DNA from: Streptomyces cellostaticus
Lineage (GTDB): Bacteria; Actinomycetota; Actinomycetes; Streptomycetales; Streptomycetaceae
Direction: 5' to 3'
Length of the DNA: 64,000 nucleotides
Assembly (NCBI RefSeq): GCF_023630175.1
Contig: NZ_JALLIN010000039.1
Coordinates: 1 to 64,000, forward strand
The notes under the pieces are model-generated. The model was not told the origin of the DNA, ran no database searches, and saw only the letters and a program-made list of their open reading frames with translations. This document shows, piece after piece, positions 53,550 through 62,382 of the stretch. The position numbers and the translations under genes are program-made. How positions within the stretch are numbered: position 1 is the first letter of the stretch; each line of letters starts with the position of its first letter.

Positions 53550-53560
53550 TATTACTAATA
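53550..53560. promoter_or_regulatory. AT-rich dyad TATTACTAATA
   Basis: A perfect 5+1+5 palindrome within a 35-bp AT-rich patch (53545-53580), striking in this GC-rich sequence and immediately upstream of the FUSC remnant and MarR genes. Probable promoter and MarR operator. Confidence 0.5.
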
Positions 53561-53583
53561 AAACACATGCTAAATTTGCTGCC

Positions 53584-54157
53584 GTGAGCAGTGCGACCCG
53601 ACTTCCCCTCGCCGGCGTGCTCCGCCTCGGGCGGCCCTCCGACATCTGGTTCGAGCCCGCGCTCAGCGTGGTGGTCGCCACCGCTCCGCCCCATCTGATC
53701 CTGCTGGCCCTCGGCCGCCTCGATCTGGCGGTGTACTCCATGGCCGGCTCGCTCTGCGCGCTCTACGGCCACGACCGGCCCTACGCCGCCCGGGCCCGCG
53801 TCCTCGCCCGGGTGGTGCTCGGCATGGCCGGCGGTCTCGCCCTCGCCCTGGTCGCGGCCTCGCTCACCTCCAGCGCGGTCGTCCTGGTCACCGTCGGCGC
53901 CCTCATGGCGGCGGTGCAGAAGACGGTCTGCGACGTCACCGGCCTCGGCCCGGCGTTCCCTGGCCGCCGCCCTGGTCGACCTGCGCGCCACGGCCGACGC
54001 GGCGTCCGGCGAGTGGTGGCAGCGCGCCCTGCCCGCGGAGCGGGTCGTGCCGGCCGAGCGGTCCGGACACCGTACGCTCGCCGCGACGGTACGGCGCCAG
54101 GGGCTCACCCCACCGGCGCAGGACACGGCCACCACGACGGAGGAAGCACGGCCATGA
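53584..54157 (+). pseudogene. FUSC-family membrane protein with internal deletion
   Basis: The first 118 or so codons encode the N-terminus of a FUSC-type protein (PSDIWFEPALSVVVATAPPH, MAGSLCALYGHDRPYAARAR, VGALMAAVQKTVCDVTGLGP). After about 53950 that frame turns to low-complexity Arg/Gly, while the +1 frame reads as a typical FUSC C-terminus (RRSLAAALVDLRATADAASG then EWWQRALPAERVV, RTLAATVRRQGL) and stops at 54155-54157. The central several hundred codons are gone and the junction is out of frame. The stop overlaps the MarR start (ATGA). Confidence 0.75.
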
Positions 54158-54819
54158 CCCCGACGAACGGACGACCGCCGGCCCCCGACAGCCGGACCGG
54201 CGCACCTTCGGGGGCCGCGACCCCCGCGCCGGGCGGCGGGACCGAGCCGGGCGGCGCCGGTACGGCCGGGCCGGGTGCCGACGCCGAGCGGGCACGGCGG
54301 GACGCCGGGAGCGGCGCGCACGACACGGTGGCCTCCGTCGTCCGGCAGTGGCGGGCCGTCCACCCCGACCTGGACACCGGGCCCATGGAGGTCATCGGCC
54401 GCATCAACCGCTGTGCCGCCCTCCTCCAGCAGGCCGAGGACGCCCCGCTGCGCCGCGCGGGACTCAGCCGGCCCGAGTTCGACCTGCTCGGCGCGCTGCG
54501 CCGCACCGGGCACGAGCTGACCCCGGGCGAGCTGACCCGGGAGACCTTCTCCTCGGGAGCCGCCGTCACCAAGCGGCTCAAGCAGCTCACCGAGCGCGGA
54601 CTGGTCGAGCGGCGCGGCGACACCCGTGACCGACGGGTCGCCCACCTCCGCCTGACCGACGCGGGCCGGGACCTCGTGGACGGCATCCTCCCCGAGCAAC
54701 TCGCCTACGAGACGGCCGTGCTGTCCGCCCTCGCCCCCGAGAACCAGGACGAACTGGCGTCTCTCCTGGGCGACCTGCTCAGCCGTCTGGAGGGCCGGCC
54801 CGGCCCCCCGCGCACCTGA
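54154..54819 (+). CDS. MarR-family transcriptional regulator
   Basis: A 221-residue regulator. A disordered Gly/Pro/Ala N-terminus of about 60 residues precedes the winged helix domain (LSRPEFDLLGALRRTGHELT, SGAAVTKRLKQLTERGLVER, DTRDRRVAHLRLTDAGRDLV). ATG 54154 overlaps the stop of the FUSC remnant. The regulator and the lost exporter probably formed an inducible operon behind the AT-rich operator near 53550; the regulator itself looks intact. Confidence 0.92.
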   Translation: MTPTNGRPPAPDSRTGAPSGAATPAPGGGTEPGGAGTAGPGADAERARRDAGSGAHDTVASVVRQWRAVHPDLDTGPMEVIGRINRCAALLQQAEDAPLRRAGLSRPEFDLLGALRRTGHELTPGELTRETFSSGAAVTKRLKQLTERGLVERRGDTRDRRVAHLRLTDAGRDLVDGILPEQLAYETAVLSALAPENQDELASLLGDLLSRLEGRPGPPRT

Positions 54820-54877
54820 TCACGGACCCGCGACCAGCCCTGCTCGCCACCCCGGCCCCACCGAACACCGCGCCCCG

Positions 54878-55105
54878 CGCAACGCCCGGCACGGCGACGC
54901 GTACGCCGCCGGGACCGCCGCGGGCCTCACCGCGTACGGGCAGTACGGCGTGGAGGGTGCCGCCTGGCTGATGGGCGGTGTCTCCGGGCGGCTCGACGAC
55001 CCCGGGGACCGGGAACTGGTCCTGCGCGCGCTGCGGCGGACCGAGTCCGTGCCCTCGCTGCTCGGCGTCAGCGGTCACCTGCTCACCGCGGGCGGGAAGG
55101 GGTAG
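54878..55105 (+). pseudogene. 3' remnant resembling a SAM-dependent methyltransferase
   Basis: The frame ending at TAG 55103-55105 reads VEGAAWLMGGVSGRLDDPGD, ELVLRALRRTESVPSLLGVS and GHLLTAGGKG. The RLDDPxDRxLxLxALRxxExxPSLLGxSxHL pattern is the usual end of class I methyltransferases in Streptomyces. No start or SAM-binding motif precedes it within the gap, so it is a truncated remnant. Confidence 0.5.
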
Positions 55106-55126
55106 CTCCGGGCTCGGCCGCCGGGT

Positions 55127-55519
55127 TCAGATGCCGGGCCGGTACCGCAGGGGGTGGTCCGCGGGGATCTCCACCAGCACGATCGGGGTGCCGTCCGGGT
55201 CGGCGATCCACATCTCCACCAGGCCCCACGGCTCCTTGACCGGGGGCCGTACGATCTCGACGCCCTTGGCCAGCAGTTCCTGGTGCGCCGCGGCCACGTC
55301 CGCCACCTGGAGCCACAGCCGCACGTGCGGCGGCGCCGGGGTCTCGGAGCGCCCGGAGACCTCCAGGAATCCGCCGCCGAGGAAGTACACGGTCCCGCGC
55401 TCGGGGCCCGTGCCGAACTCGCGGTAGACGGCCAGGCCCAGCCGCTCACCGTAGAAGGCGCGGGACCGTTCGGGGTCGGTGGGGCGCAGGAGGGTCCGGC
55501 TGCTGAGTACATGCACCAT
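55127..55519 (-). CDS. VOC (glyoxalase/bleomycin-resistance fold) protein
   Basis: A 130-residue single VOC unit pair: RTLLRPTDPERSRAFYGERL and GTVYFLGGGFLEVSG in the first repeat, LWLQVADVAAAHQELLAKGV and VEMWIADPDGTPIVLVEIP in the second. Members bind a metal and act as glyoxalases, dioxygenases or drug-binding proteins. ATG 55519 was chosen; the frame is open further upstream into the GNAT gene. Divergent from that gene by 69 bp. Confidence 0.9.
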   Translation of the reverse strand: MVHVLSSRTLLRPTDPERSRAFYGERLGLAVYREFGTGPERGTVYFLGGGFLEVSGRSETPAPPHVRLWLQVADVAAAHQELLAKGVEIVRPPVKEPWGLVEMWIADPDGTPIVLVEIPADHPLRYRPGI

Positions 55520-55588
55520 GCATCCGGAGCTTAGTGGCAGGGTTACCCTCATCCCTGCCGCAGCAGCGCCCGAGATCGGAGACCCTCC

Positions 55589-56128
55589 ATGGAGACCGCC
55601 GCCACCGCACTGACGTTCCGTGACGCCGGTGACGCCGACGTCGACGCGCTGGTCACGCTGATCGAGTCGGCGTACCGGGGCGACGCCAGCCGGGCCGGGT
55701 GGACCACCGAGGCGGACATCCTCCAGGGGCAGCGCACCGACCCCGAGGGCGTGCTGGAGGTCATCAAGGCGCCCGACAGCCGGCTGCTGACCGTCGAGCG
55801 GGGCGGCCGGATGGTCGCCTGCTGCCAGCTCGAGCACCGTGGCGACGCCGCCTACTTCGGCATGTTCGCGGTCAGCCCGACCCTCCAGGGCGCGGGCCTC
55901 GGCAAGGCCGTCATCGCCGAGGCCGAGCGACAGGCGCGCGCGACCTGGGGCGTCACCGAGATGCACATGACGGTGATCTCGGTCCGCGAGGACCTGATCG
56001 CCTGGTACGAGCGCCGCGGCTACCGCCGCACCGGGAGGACGACCCCGTTCCCGTACGGCGACGAGCGGTTCGGCATCCCGCAGCGCGACGACCTCCGGTT
56101 CGAGCTGCTGGTCAAGCCGCTGGTGTGA
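55589..56128 (+). CDS. GNAT-family N-acetyltransferase
   Basis: A 179-residue acetyltransferase. Motif A is GMFAVSPTLQGAGLGKAVIA (acetyl-CoA pyrophosphate loop Q-x-x-G-x-G), and the C-terminal WYERRGYRRTGRTTPFPYGD is typical of a family of small-molecule acetyltransferases. Substrate unknown. Starts at ATG 55589. Confidence 0.9.
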   Translation: METAATALTFRDAGDADVDALVTLIESAYRGDASRAGWTTEADILQGQRTDPEGVLEVIKAPDSRLLTVERGGRMVACCQLEHRGDAAYFGMFAVSPTLQGAGLGKAVIAEAERQARATWGVTEMHMTVISVREDLIAWYERRGYRRTGRTTPFPYGDERFGIPQRDDLRFELLVKPLV

Positions 56129-56155
56129 CGGCCACGCGGGGACCTGCGCGCCGGA

Positions 56156-56839
56156 TCACGCGGTGAAGCGGCCGGTGCGCTTGATCTCCGGGTAGTCGGT
56201 GGTCGCTCCGTCGAGCCCGAGCGCCCGGACCAGCCGCAGGTGGTCCTGCGTGTTGACCACCCAGCCGATGATGTTCAGATCGGCCGCCCGCGCCTGTTCG
56301 ACGACTTCCAGGCTCAGCCGACGGATGTTCAGGCAGACGGTCGCGGCCCCCACCGCCCTGGCGCGGTCCACCACGTCGGTGCCGTAGCGGCTGGCGATGA
56401 GGGCCGTGCGCACCCCCGGCACCAGCCGGGCGATCTCGGCGACGGCCTCGTCGTGGAACGAGGACACCTCCACCCGCGAGACCAGGTCCCGCCGGTGCAT
56501 GACCTCCGCCAGCGCCCGGGCCGCCGCCACGTCCTTGATCTCCGCCTGCAACGGCGTCCGCACCGCGTCCAGGACCTCCTCGAAGACCGGGACGCGCTCC
56601 CCGCGGCCCGCGTCCAGGGCGCGCAGCTCCGCGAGGGTCATCTCGGCGATGGGCCCCGACCCGTCGGTCGTGCGGTCCACCTCCGCGTCGTGCATGACGA
56701 CCAGGGCGCCGTCCTTGCTCAGGTGCAGATCGAGTTCGATCAGGTCGAGGCCGGCCTGTTGCGCGGCGACGAAGGAACGAAGGGTGTTCTCGGGCTCCAC
56801 ACCCATGACCCCGCGGTGACCGATGGTAAGGAAGTTCAA
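56156..56839 (-). CDS. Glycerophosphodiester phosphodiesterase
   Basis: A 227-residue GDPD-fold enzyme like UgpQ. GHRGVMGVEPENTLRSF, LIELDLHLSKDGALVVMHD and the AEIKDV segment contain the catalytic His pair and the metal-binding Glu and Asp residues. It hydrolyses deacylated phospholipids to glycerol-3-phosphate and an alcohol. No signal peptide, so it is cytosolic. Convergent with the GNAT gene, 27 bp apart. Confidence 0.94.
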   Translation of the reverse strand: MNFLTIGHRGVMGVEPENTLRSFVAAQQAGLDLIELDLHLSKDGALVVMHDAEVDRTTDGSGPIAEMTLAELRALDAGRGERVPVFEEVLDAVRTPLQAEIKDVAAARALAEVMHRRDLVSRVEVSSFHDEAVAEIARLVPGVRTALIASRYGTDVVDRARAVGAATVCLNIRRLSLEVVEQARAADLNIIGWVVNTQDHLRLVRALGLDGATTDYPEIKRTGRFTA

Positions 56840-57240
56840 GGTTCAACTCGCTTCCGTCGACGGCGGCTCGGCACCCGTGGACCGACGGGCGTCGCTGTCC
56901 ACGCGGCAGAGTCGCAGCCTAACGGCCGGGTCCCGTGATGAACCCGCATCTGCGTGGGGGATCGGAGTGCGGCGCGTGCGGGGACTGGCTCGTATCCACC
57001 CCTGCCGTCACCCGGGCGTGGGCGCGTCCCGTGAGAGTTGACCGTCCGGATCGGAGTGGTGGTCACGGCTCGCGTGGCGCTCCAGAACTCAACCAAAGTG
57101 ACCGTCGTCACGGTTTCAGGCAGGAAAAACAGCGGTGACCATGGGGTTGTGCAGAATAATTTCCCGAGCTGCCTCTTGCTGGGAGAAACGGGGTATGCGT
57201 ACGGTGTGCGTACGCGAGGTTCTCCCGTGGAGGATGGGAC
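56840..57240. other. Divergent promoter region before DUF6421 gene
   Basis: 401 bp without a gene between the GDPD and DUF6421 genes. A TTGACC at about 57037, an AT-richer tract at 57085-57170 (GAAAAACAGC, GCAGAATAATTTCCC) and GTGGAGGA just before ATG 57241 mark the control region of the downstream operon. No operator was identified with confidence. Confidence 0.5.
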
Positions 57241-58638
57241 ATGACGGAAATTCTTGTGCAGGCGGCTACGGAGGAGCAGGTTCCTTCGCTGACCAGGGTG
57301 GTTGAGCACCCGGCCTGGCCGGTGCTCAAGGATGCCGTGGAGCAGATCCGGCCATGGCAGTCCAAGGACGGGTCGATCGACTTCGAGGCCGAGGGTGCCC
57401 CCGGGCGGGTCGACGCCGAGGCCGCCGTACGCCGTGTCGTCGAGTCGGTCGAGCGGCTCGCCCCGCTGCTCCCGCACGACGCGGCCTACCACGAGGCGCT
57501 CGTCGGGGACCTGCGCCGCTGGGCGGAGGGGGGCTTCGGGGTGCCGGACTTCCTGGACTCCCTGCTGGCGTTCCAGCCCGCGGCGGGCCGGGCGGACGGC
57601 CTGCAGCACCTGGTCGTCTTCCCGATGTACACGCAGAACGGCAACCCCGACCGCAACCTCGAGGCGGTCGTGCTGCGCATGGTCTGGCCGGACTGGCTGG
57701 CCGAACTGGAGCGCACCCGCTACGACAACCCGCTCTTCTGCGGCATCAAGTTCGAGGACTTCACGGCCGGCTACGACACCAACTCGGCCGTCCTCTTCCC
57801 CGAGACGATCGCCGTGCGCGAGGCGCCGGAACGATTCTCCTGGGGCGGGATCTTCTGTGACCGCGAGGCCGCCCGCTTCCGCCGGGTCACCGACGCCGCG
57901 GTGGACATCCTCGGCCTGAAGCTGCCCGAGGACATCGCCGCGATGGTCCACGACCAGAAGCGCTGCGAAGAGGCCTTCGTGCTCTGGGACATGGTCCACG
58001 ACCGCACCCACAGCCACGGCGACCTGCCGTTCGACCCGTTCATGATCAAGCAGCGCCAGCCCTTCTGGATGTACGGCCTGGAGGAACTGCGCTGCGACCT
58101 CACCGCCTTCAAGGAGGCCGTGAAGCTCGAGGCGGACGGCGTCCCGCAGGCCCGCGACGTGCAGTACGCGGTGCTCTTCGACCGGATGTTCCGCTTCCCG
58201 GTCACCGGCGACCGCAACCGCAACTACGACGGCCTCGGCGGCCAGCTCCTCTTCGCCTACCTGCACAAGCACGACGTCGTCCGCTGGACCGACAACAAGC
58301 TCTCCATAGACTGGGAGCGTGCCCCGCAGGTCACCAACCGGCTGTGCGCCGAGATCGAGAAGCTGTACAAGGACGGCATCGACCGCCCCAAGCTGGTGCA
58401 CTGGTTCGCCGGCTACGAGCTGGTCGCCACCTACCTGGCGCCGCATCCCGGCTCCAAGTGGGCCAAGGGCCCGGACGCCCTCGACCTGACCCAGCCGCCG
58501 CGCAAGCTCGTCGACGACGTGCTTCCGGACGAGTTTCCGCTGAGCATGTTCTACGAGGCCCTGTCCAAGAAGCTGAAGAACGTGATCGCCTCCACCAAGG
58601 GCATCACCGCGGACGGCGCCGAGCGGGCCGCCGCGTGA
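57241..58638 (+). CDS. DUF6421 family protein
   Basis: A 465-residue soluble protein of the actinobacterial DUF6421 family, function unknown. Conserved-looking segments include VFPMYTQNGNPDRNLEAVVL, the His-rich MVHDRTHSHGDLPFDPFMIK and LHKHDVVRWTDNKLSIDW; the His and Asp cluster could bind a metal. ATG 57241 follows GGAGGA. It leads an operon with an SDR (38 bp downstream) and a threonine aldolase. Confidence 0.88.
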   Translation: MTEILVQAATEEQVPSLTRVVEHPAWPVLKDAVEQIRPWQSKDGSIDFEAEGAPGRVDAEAAVRRVVESVERLAPLLPHDAAYHEALVGDLRRWAEGGFGVPDFLDSLLAFQPAAGRADGLQHLVVFPMYTQNGNPDRNLEAVVLRMVWPDWLAELERTRYDNPLFCGIKFEDFTAGYDTNSAVLFPETIAVREAPERFSWGGIFCDREAARFRRVTDAAVDILGLKLPEDIAAMVHDQKRCEEAFVLWDMVHDRTHSHGDLPFDPFMIKQRQPFWMYGLEELRCDLTAFKEAVKLEADGVPQARDVQYAVLFDRMFRFPVTGDRNRNYDGLGGQLLFAYLHKHDVVRWTDNKLSIDWERAPQVTNRLCAEIEKLYKDGIDRPKLVHWFAGYELVATYLAPHPGSKWAKGPDALDLTQPPRKLVDDVLPDEFPLSMFYEALSKKLKNVIASTKGITADGAERAAA

Positions 58639-58676
58639 GCGACCGCCCGAACGACACGGCTCAAGAGGGGAAGAAC

Positions 58677-59426
58677 ATGGTGGGGAACGGCTCTCTCAGT
58701 GGTGCGGTGATCGCGGTGGCCGGCGCGGGCGGACCCGCCGGGCGCGCCGCGCTGGTCCGGCTCGCCGAGGCGGGCGCGATCGTCGTCGGCGCCGACAACA
58801 GCCCCGAGCGCCTCGCGGAGGCCGTGGACGCGGCCCGCTACGCGGGCGGCGGCGCCACGGTCACGGGTGAGACGGTCGACCTGCTCGACCTGGCCTCCAC
58901 CCGGGCCTGGGCCGACCGTACGGAGAAGGAGTTCGGCCGCATCGACGGTCTGGTCCACCTCGTCGGCGGCTGGCGCGGCAGCGCCACCTTCGCCGAGACC
59001 GACCTCGCCGACTGGGACCTGCTGGAGAAGCTGCTGGTCCGCACCGTACAGAACACCTCCCTGGCGTTCTACGACGTCCTGCAGCGCAGCGACCGCGGCC
59101 GCTACCTGCTGATCAGCGCCGCCGGCGCGTCGAAGCCCACCGCCGGGAACGCGGCGTACTCCGCCGCCAAGGCCGCGGCTGAGGCCTGGACGCTCGCGAT
59201 GGCGGACGGCTTCCGCAAGGCGGGGGGCGAGGCGGGGCCGCGCTCGGCTGCTGCCATCCTGGTGGTGAAGGCGCTGGTGCACGACGCGATGCGCGCCGAA
59301 CGCCCCAACGCGAAGTTCGCGGGCTTCACGGACGTCAAGGACCTGGCCGAGGCCGTCGAGGGCGTCTGGAGCAAGACCGCCGCCGAAGTGAACGGAAACC
59401 GTCTGTGGCTGACCGAGAAGCCGTGA
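58677..59426 (+). CDS. SDR-family oxidoreductase
   Basis: A 249-residue short-chain dehydrogenase/reductase. The cofactor motif is VAGAGGPAGRAAL in place of the classical TGxxxGxG, then DLLDLAS, HLVGGWRG, and the catalytic SAAGASKPTAGNAAYSAAKA (Ser, Tyr, Lys). Substrate unknown. ATG 58677 follows AGAGGGGA. Its stop overlaps the GTG of the threonine aldolase. Confidence 0.9.
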   Translation: MVGNGSLSGAVIAVAGAGGPAGRAALVRLAEAGAIVVGADNSPERLAEAVDAARYAGGGATVTGETVDLLDLASTRAWADRTEKEFGRIDGLVHLVGGWRGSATFAETDLADWDLLEKLLVRTVQNTSLAFYDVLQRSDRGRYLLISAAGASKPTAGNAAYSAAKAAAEAWTLAMADGFRKAGGEAGPRSAAAILVVKALVHDAMRAERPNAKFAGFTDVKDLAEAVEGVWSKTAAEVNGNRLWLTEKP

Positions 59427-60493
59427 ACCCTCCCAGGACCGACGCGCGTCGTCACCACGACCCCGAGGTCCGCGGTTTCGCCAGTGACAACTACGCGGGG
59501 GTCCACCCGGAGGTGCTGGCCGCCGTCACCCTGGCCAACGGCGGCCACCAGGTGGCGTACGGAGGGGACGACTACACCGAGAACCTCCAGCGGATCGTCC
59601 GAGGCCACTTCGGCCCCACGGCGGAGGCGTTCCCGGTCTTCAACGGCACCGGGGCGAACGTCGTGGCGCTGCAGGCGCTCACCGACCGCTGGGGCGCGGT
59701 GATCTGCGCCGAGAGCGCGCACATCAACGTCGACGAGGGCGGCGCGCCCGAGCGCATGGGCGGTCTGAAGCTCCTCACCGTGCCCACGCCGGACGGCAAG
59801 CTCACGCCCGAGCTGATCGACCGGCAGGCCTTCGGCTGGGAGGACGAGCACCGGGCGATGCCGCAGGTCGTGTCGATCACCCAGAGCACGGAGCTGGGCA
59901 CGCTCTACACGCCCGGCGAGATCCGCGCGATCTGCGAGCACGCCCACGCGCGCGGCATGAAGGTGCACCTGGACGGTTCCCGGATAGCCAACGCCGCCGC
60001 GTCCCTCGACGTGCCGATGCGGACGTTCACCAACGCGGTCGGCGTGGACGTCCTCTCGCTCGGCGGCACGAAGAACGGCGCCCTGTTCGGCGAGGCGGTC
60101 GTGGTCATCAACCAGGACGCGGTCTCGCACATGAAGCACATCCGGAAGATGAGCATGCAGCTCGCCTCCAAGATGCGCTTCGTGTCGGTGCAGCTCGAGG
60201 CGCTGCTCGCCAAGGACCTGTGGCTGCGCAACGCCCGCCACGCCAACGAGATGGCCCAGCGGCTCGCCGAGGGCGTCCGGGCGGTCCACGGCGTGGAGAT
60301 CCTCTACCCGGTGCAGGCCAACGGCGTCTTCGCCCGGCTGCCGCACGAGGCGAGCGTGCGGCTGCAGAAGCGGTTCCGCTTCTACTTCTGGGACGAGGCC
60401 GCCGGCGTCGTGCGCTGGATGTGCTCCTTCGACACCAAGGAGGAGGACGTCGACCTCTTCGTGGCCGCGCTCAAGGAGGAGATGGCACGCTAG
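59423..60493 (+). CDS. Low-specificity L-threonine aldolase
   Basis: A 356-residue fold-type I PLP enzyme. FASDNYAGVHPEVLAAV, YGGDDYTENL, FNGTGANVVAL, HLDGSRIANAAASL (PLP-binding Asp and Arg) and SLGGTKNGALFGE with the PLP Lys match threonine aldolase/beta-eliminating lyases. It splits threonine to glycine and acetaldehyde. GTG 59423 is chosen because it overlaps the SDR stop by 4 bp (GTGA) and matches the family's usual start; GTG 59405 is also in frame. Confidence 0.94.
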   Translation: MNPPRTDARRHHDPEVRGFASDNYAGVHPEVLAAVTLANGGHQVAYGGDDYTENLQRIVRGHFGPTAEAFPVFNGTGANVVALQALTDRWGAVICAESAHINVDEGGAPERMGGLKLLTVPTPDGKLTPELIDRQAFGWEDEHRAMPQVVSITQSTELGTLYTPGEIRAICEHAHARGMKVHLDGSRIANAAASLDVPMRTFTNAVGVDVLSLGGTKNGALFGEAVVVINQDAVSHMKHIRKMSMQLASKMRFVSVQLEALLAKDLWLRNARHANEMAQRLAEGVRAVHGVEILYPVQANGVFARLPHEASVRLQKRFRFYFWDEAAGVVRWMCSFDTKEEDVDLFVAALKEEMAR

Positions 60494-60502
60494 CCTCCCT
60501 CT

Positions 60503-60514
60503 GCATAGGTATGC
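60503..60514. promoter_or_regulatory. Dyad GCATAGGTATGC before the transglutaminase gene
   Basis: A 5+2+5 inverted repeat in the 76-bp gap before the transglutaminase-like gene, followed by an AT-rich tract and, near 60552, CGCCTATGC which repeats its inverse half. Possible operator or promoter element. Confidence 0.3.
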
Positions 60515-60569
60515 GGCCATTCGAAATTTCATTGAGCCTCGGATGGTCGCACGCCTATGCTCCGCGGGT

Positions 60570-61193
60570 ATGGAGCTGATCCAGGACACCGCCGACCTCT
60601 CCGCCTATCTGGCCGCTGACGAGGTCATCGACCACGGGCATCGGGTCGTGCGGACGACGGCCGCCCGGCTCGCCGAGGACGTCGCCGACTCGTATGCCTA
60701 TGCGCGGGCCGCCTACGAGTTCGTGCGCGACGCCATCCCGCACTCCGCCGACACGGACGACCCGCGCGTCACGTGGCGTGCCTCCGACGTGCTGACGCTG
60801 CGCACGGGCATCTGCCACGCCAAGGCGCACGCCCTGGCGGCCCTGCTGCGCGCCGAGGGCATCCCGACGGCACTGTGCTACCAGCGGCTGACCCGCGACG
60901 ACGGGGGCGGCCACGTCCTGCACGGTCTGGTGGCCGTGCGCCTCGACGGCGCCTGGCACCGGCAGGACCCGCGCGGCAACAGGCCCGGTGTGGACGCCCG
61001 GTTCTCCCTGGACGGCGAGCGACTGGCCTGGATCCCGGATCCGGCGTCCCAGGAGGTGGACCACCCGGTCCTGTACGCCGCACCGCATCCGGCCGTCGTC
61101 GGCGCGCTGCGGGCCGCCCGGGACCGGGCGCACCTGTGGCGGACGCTGCCCGGCGGTCCGGCGGACGGCGCGGCGCTTCGCGGACTTCCCTGA
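60570..61193 (+). CDS. Transglutaminase-like cysteine peptidase-fold protein
   Basis: A 207-residue transglutaminase-like protein. The Cys is in LRTGICHAKAHALAALLRAE, the His in GGHVLHGLVAVRLDG and the Asp in WHRQDPRGNRPGVDARF, completing the triad. It would act as a protease or amidase. ATG 60570 was chosen at the start of the conserved MELIQDTADLSAYL segment; a GTG at 60543 is in frame but shares the promoter-like tract. Confidence 0.9.
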   Translation: MELIQDTADLSAYLAADEVIDHGHRVVRTTAARLAEDVADSYAYARAAYEFVRDAIPHSADTDDPRVTWRASDVLTLRTGICHAKAHALAALLRAEGIPTALCYQRLTRDDGGGHVLHGLVAVRLDGAWHRQDPRGNRPGVDARFSLDGERLAWIPDPASQEVDHPVLYAAPHPAVVGALRAARDRAHLWRTLPGGPADGAALRGLP

Positions 61194-61224
61194 GCCCCGC
61201 TGACGTCCCCCCCCCCGTGTCGCG

Positions 61225-61953
61225 TCAGTGCGCCTCGGCCGCGCGCAGCTGCTCCACCGTCGGCGCCGAACCCCCCAGGTGGGCCGGCATCCACCAGGAG
61301 TCCTCCGACCCCTTCGGGCGCGCGGGGTAGGCGCGCTGGGCGGCCTCCAGCAGATCCTGCACACGCTCGCGCAGACGGCGGGTGATGGCCCCCGCGTACT
61401 GGTCGCGCGGGGCCTCGACCGCCTCGCCGACCCGGATGGTGATCGGGGTGTGGCTGCGCCGGAAGTTGCGCGGCTGCCCCTTGGTCCACAGCCGCTGCGT
61501 GCCCCACACCGCCATCGGGACGAGCGGGACGCCCGCCTCCTGGGCCAGGCGGGCGGCGCCCGACTTGAAGCTCTTCAGCGTGAAGGACTGCGAGATGGTC
61601 GCCTCCGGGAACACCCCGATGACCTCTCCCGAGCGCAGTGAGTCCAGGGCGTGCTCAAAGGCCGCCTCACCCTGCCGGCGGTCCACCGGGATGTGCTTCA
61701 TCCCGCGCATCAGCGGACCGGACACCTTGTGCTTGAACACGGACTCCTTCGCCATGAAGCGCACCAGGCGCTTCTGCGGCAGGGCGGCCAGGCCGTTGAA
61801 GATGAAGTCCAGGTAGCTGATGTGATTGCTCACCAGTACCGCGCCGCCCGAGCGCGGGATGTTCTCCGACCCCTGGCAGTCGATCTTCAGGTCCCAGGCC
61901 TTGAACAGCGTCTTGGCGAAACCGATGACGGGACGGTAGACCAGCTCTGCCAT
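61225..61953 (-). CDS. PlsC-type 1-acyl-glycerol-3-phosphate acyltransferase
   Basis: A 242-residue acyltransferase. The catalytic HX4D is in VSNHISYLDFIF, then KHIPVDR, the FPEATIS block and VPLVPMAVWGTQRLW, the four PlsC motifs. It transfers acyl chains to lysophosphatidic acid or another lipid acceptor. Length is normal. Transcribed toward the transglutaminase gene. Confidence 0.93.
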   Translation of the reverse strand: MAELVYRPVIGFAKTLFKAWDLKIDCQGSENIPRSGGAVLVSNHISYLDFIFNGLAALPQKRLVRFMAKESVFKHKVSGPLMRGMKHIPVDRRQGEAAFEHALDSLRSGEVIGVFPEATISQSFTLKSFKSGAARLAQEAGVPLVPMAVWGTQRLWTKGQPRNFRRSHTPITIRVGEAVEAPRDQYAGAITRRLRERVQDLLEAAQRAYPARPKGSEDSWWMPAHLGGSAPTVEQLRAAEAH

Positions 61954-62382
61954 GGGCGGGGTGGACCCTTTCTGCTCTGCTCGGGAAAGGGGATCCCGGC
62001 GGGAAAGTTACGCAGCCGTAGGTTTACGGCGTCTCGCAGATCGTGCCCGAAGAACGGACGGGTAGCCAGTCCTGGTGCCCGGACACGGCGAGATCCTCGT
62101 CACTCCGGGCGTACCGTCACCCTCCTCGGCACCAGCCGCATCCCACGTCCCGTGCGGTGGCCGGACGCGGTGCCCGAGGAAGGCGGCCGCGGGCGTCGCG
62201 CCACGCCGCCCGCGCCGAGCTCCCGGCCGGGCCGGCCGGGGGCCGGGGGCGTCACGGCCGCACCGAGGCGCGGCCCCGCCCGCCGATGTCCGTGCACGAG
62301 CGTCGCTGCCGGGGGAGGGCGGGAATCTCCGCCGCCCCCTGAACGCTTGGGATGATGGCGACCGGACCGATGGCTCGCGGCG
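61954..62382. other. Intergenic stretch before the thioredoxin-like gene
   Basis: 429 bp between the divergent PlsC and thioredoxin-like genes. No frame here shows a family signature or a ribosome-binding site. It presumably contains both promoters; no clear operator was seen. Confidence 0.4.

Noticed and set aside
53584-54819. A single 411-codon fusion of a membrane domain and a MarR regulator
   Set aside because: The middle part is low-complexity Arg/Gly from the wrong frame; the other frame encodes a FUSC C-terminus ending in ATGA with the MarR start. A pseudogene plus a separate MarR gene explains it better.
61201-61215. A run of C residues suggesting a phase-variable tract
   Set aside because: It is intergenic between convergent genes and short; long C runs occur by chance in this GC-rich DNA.
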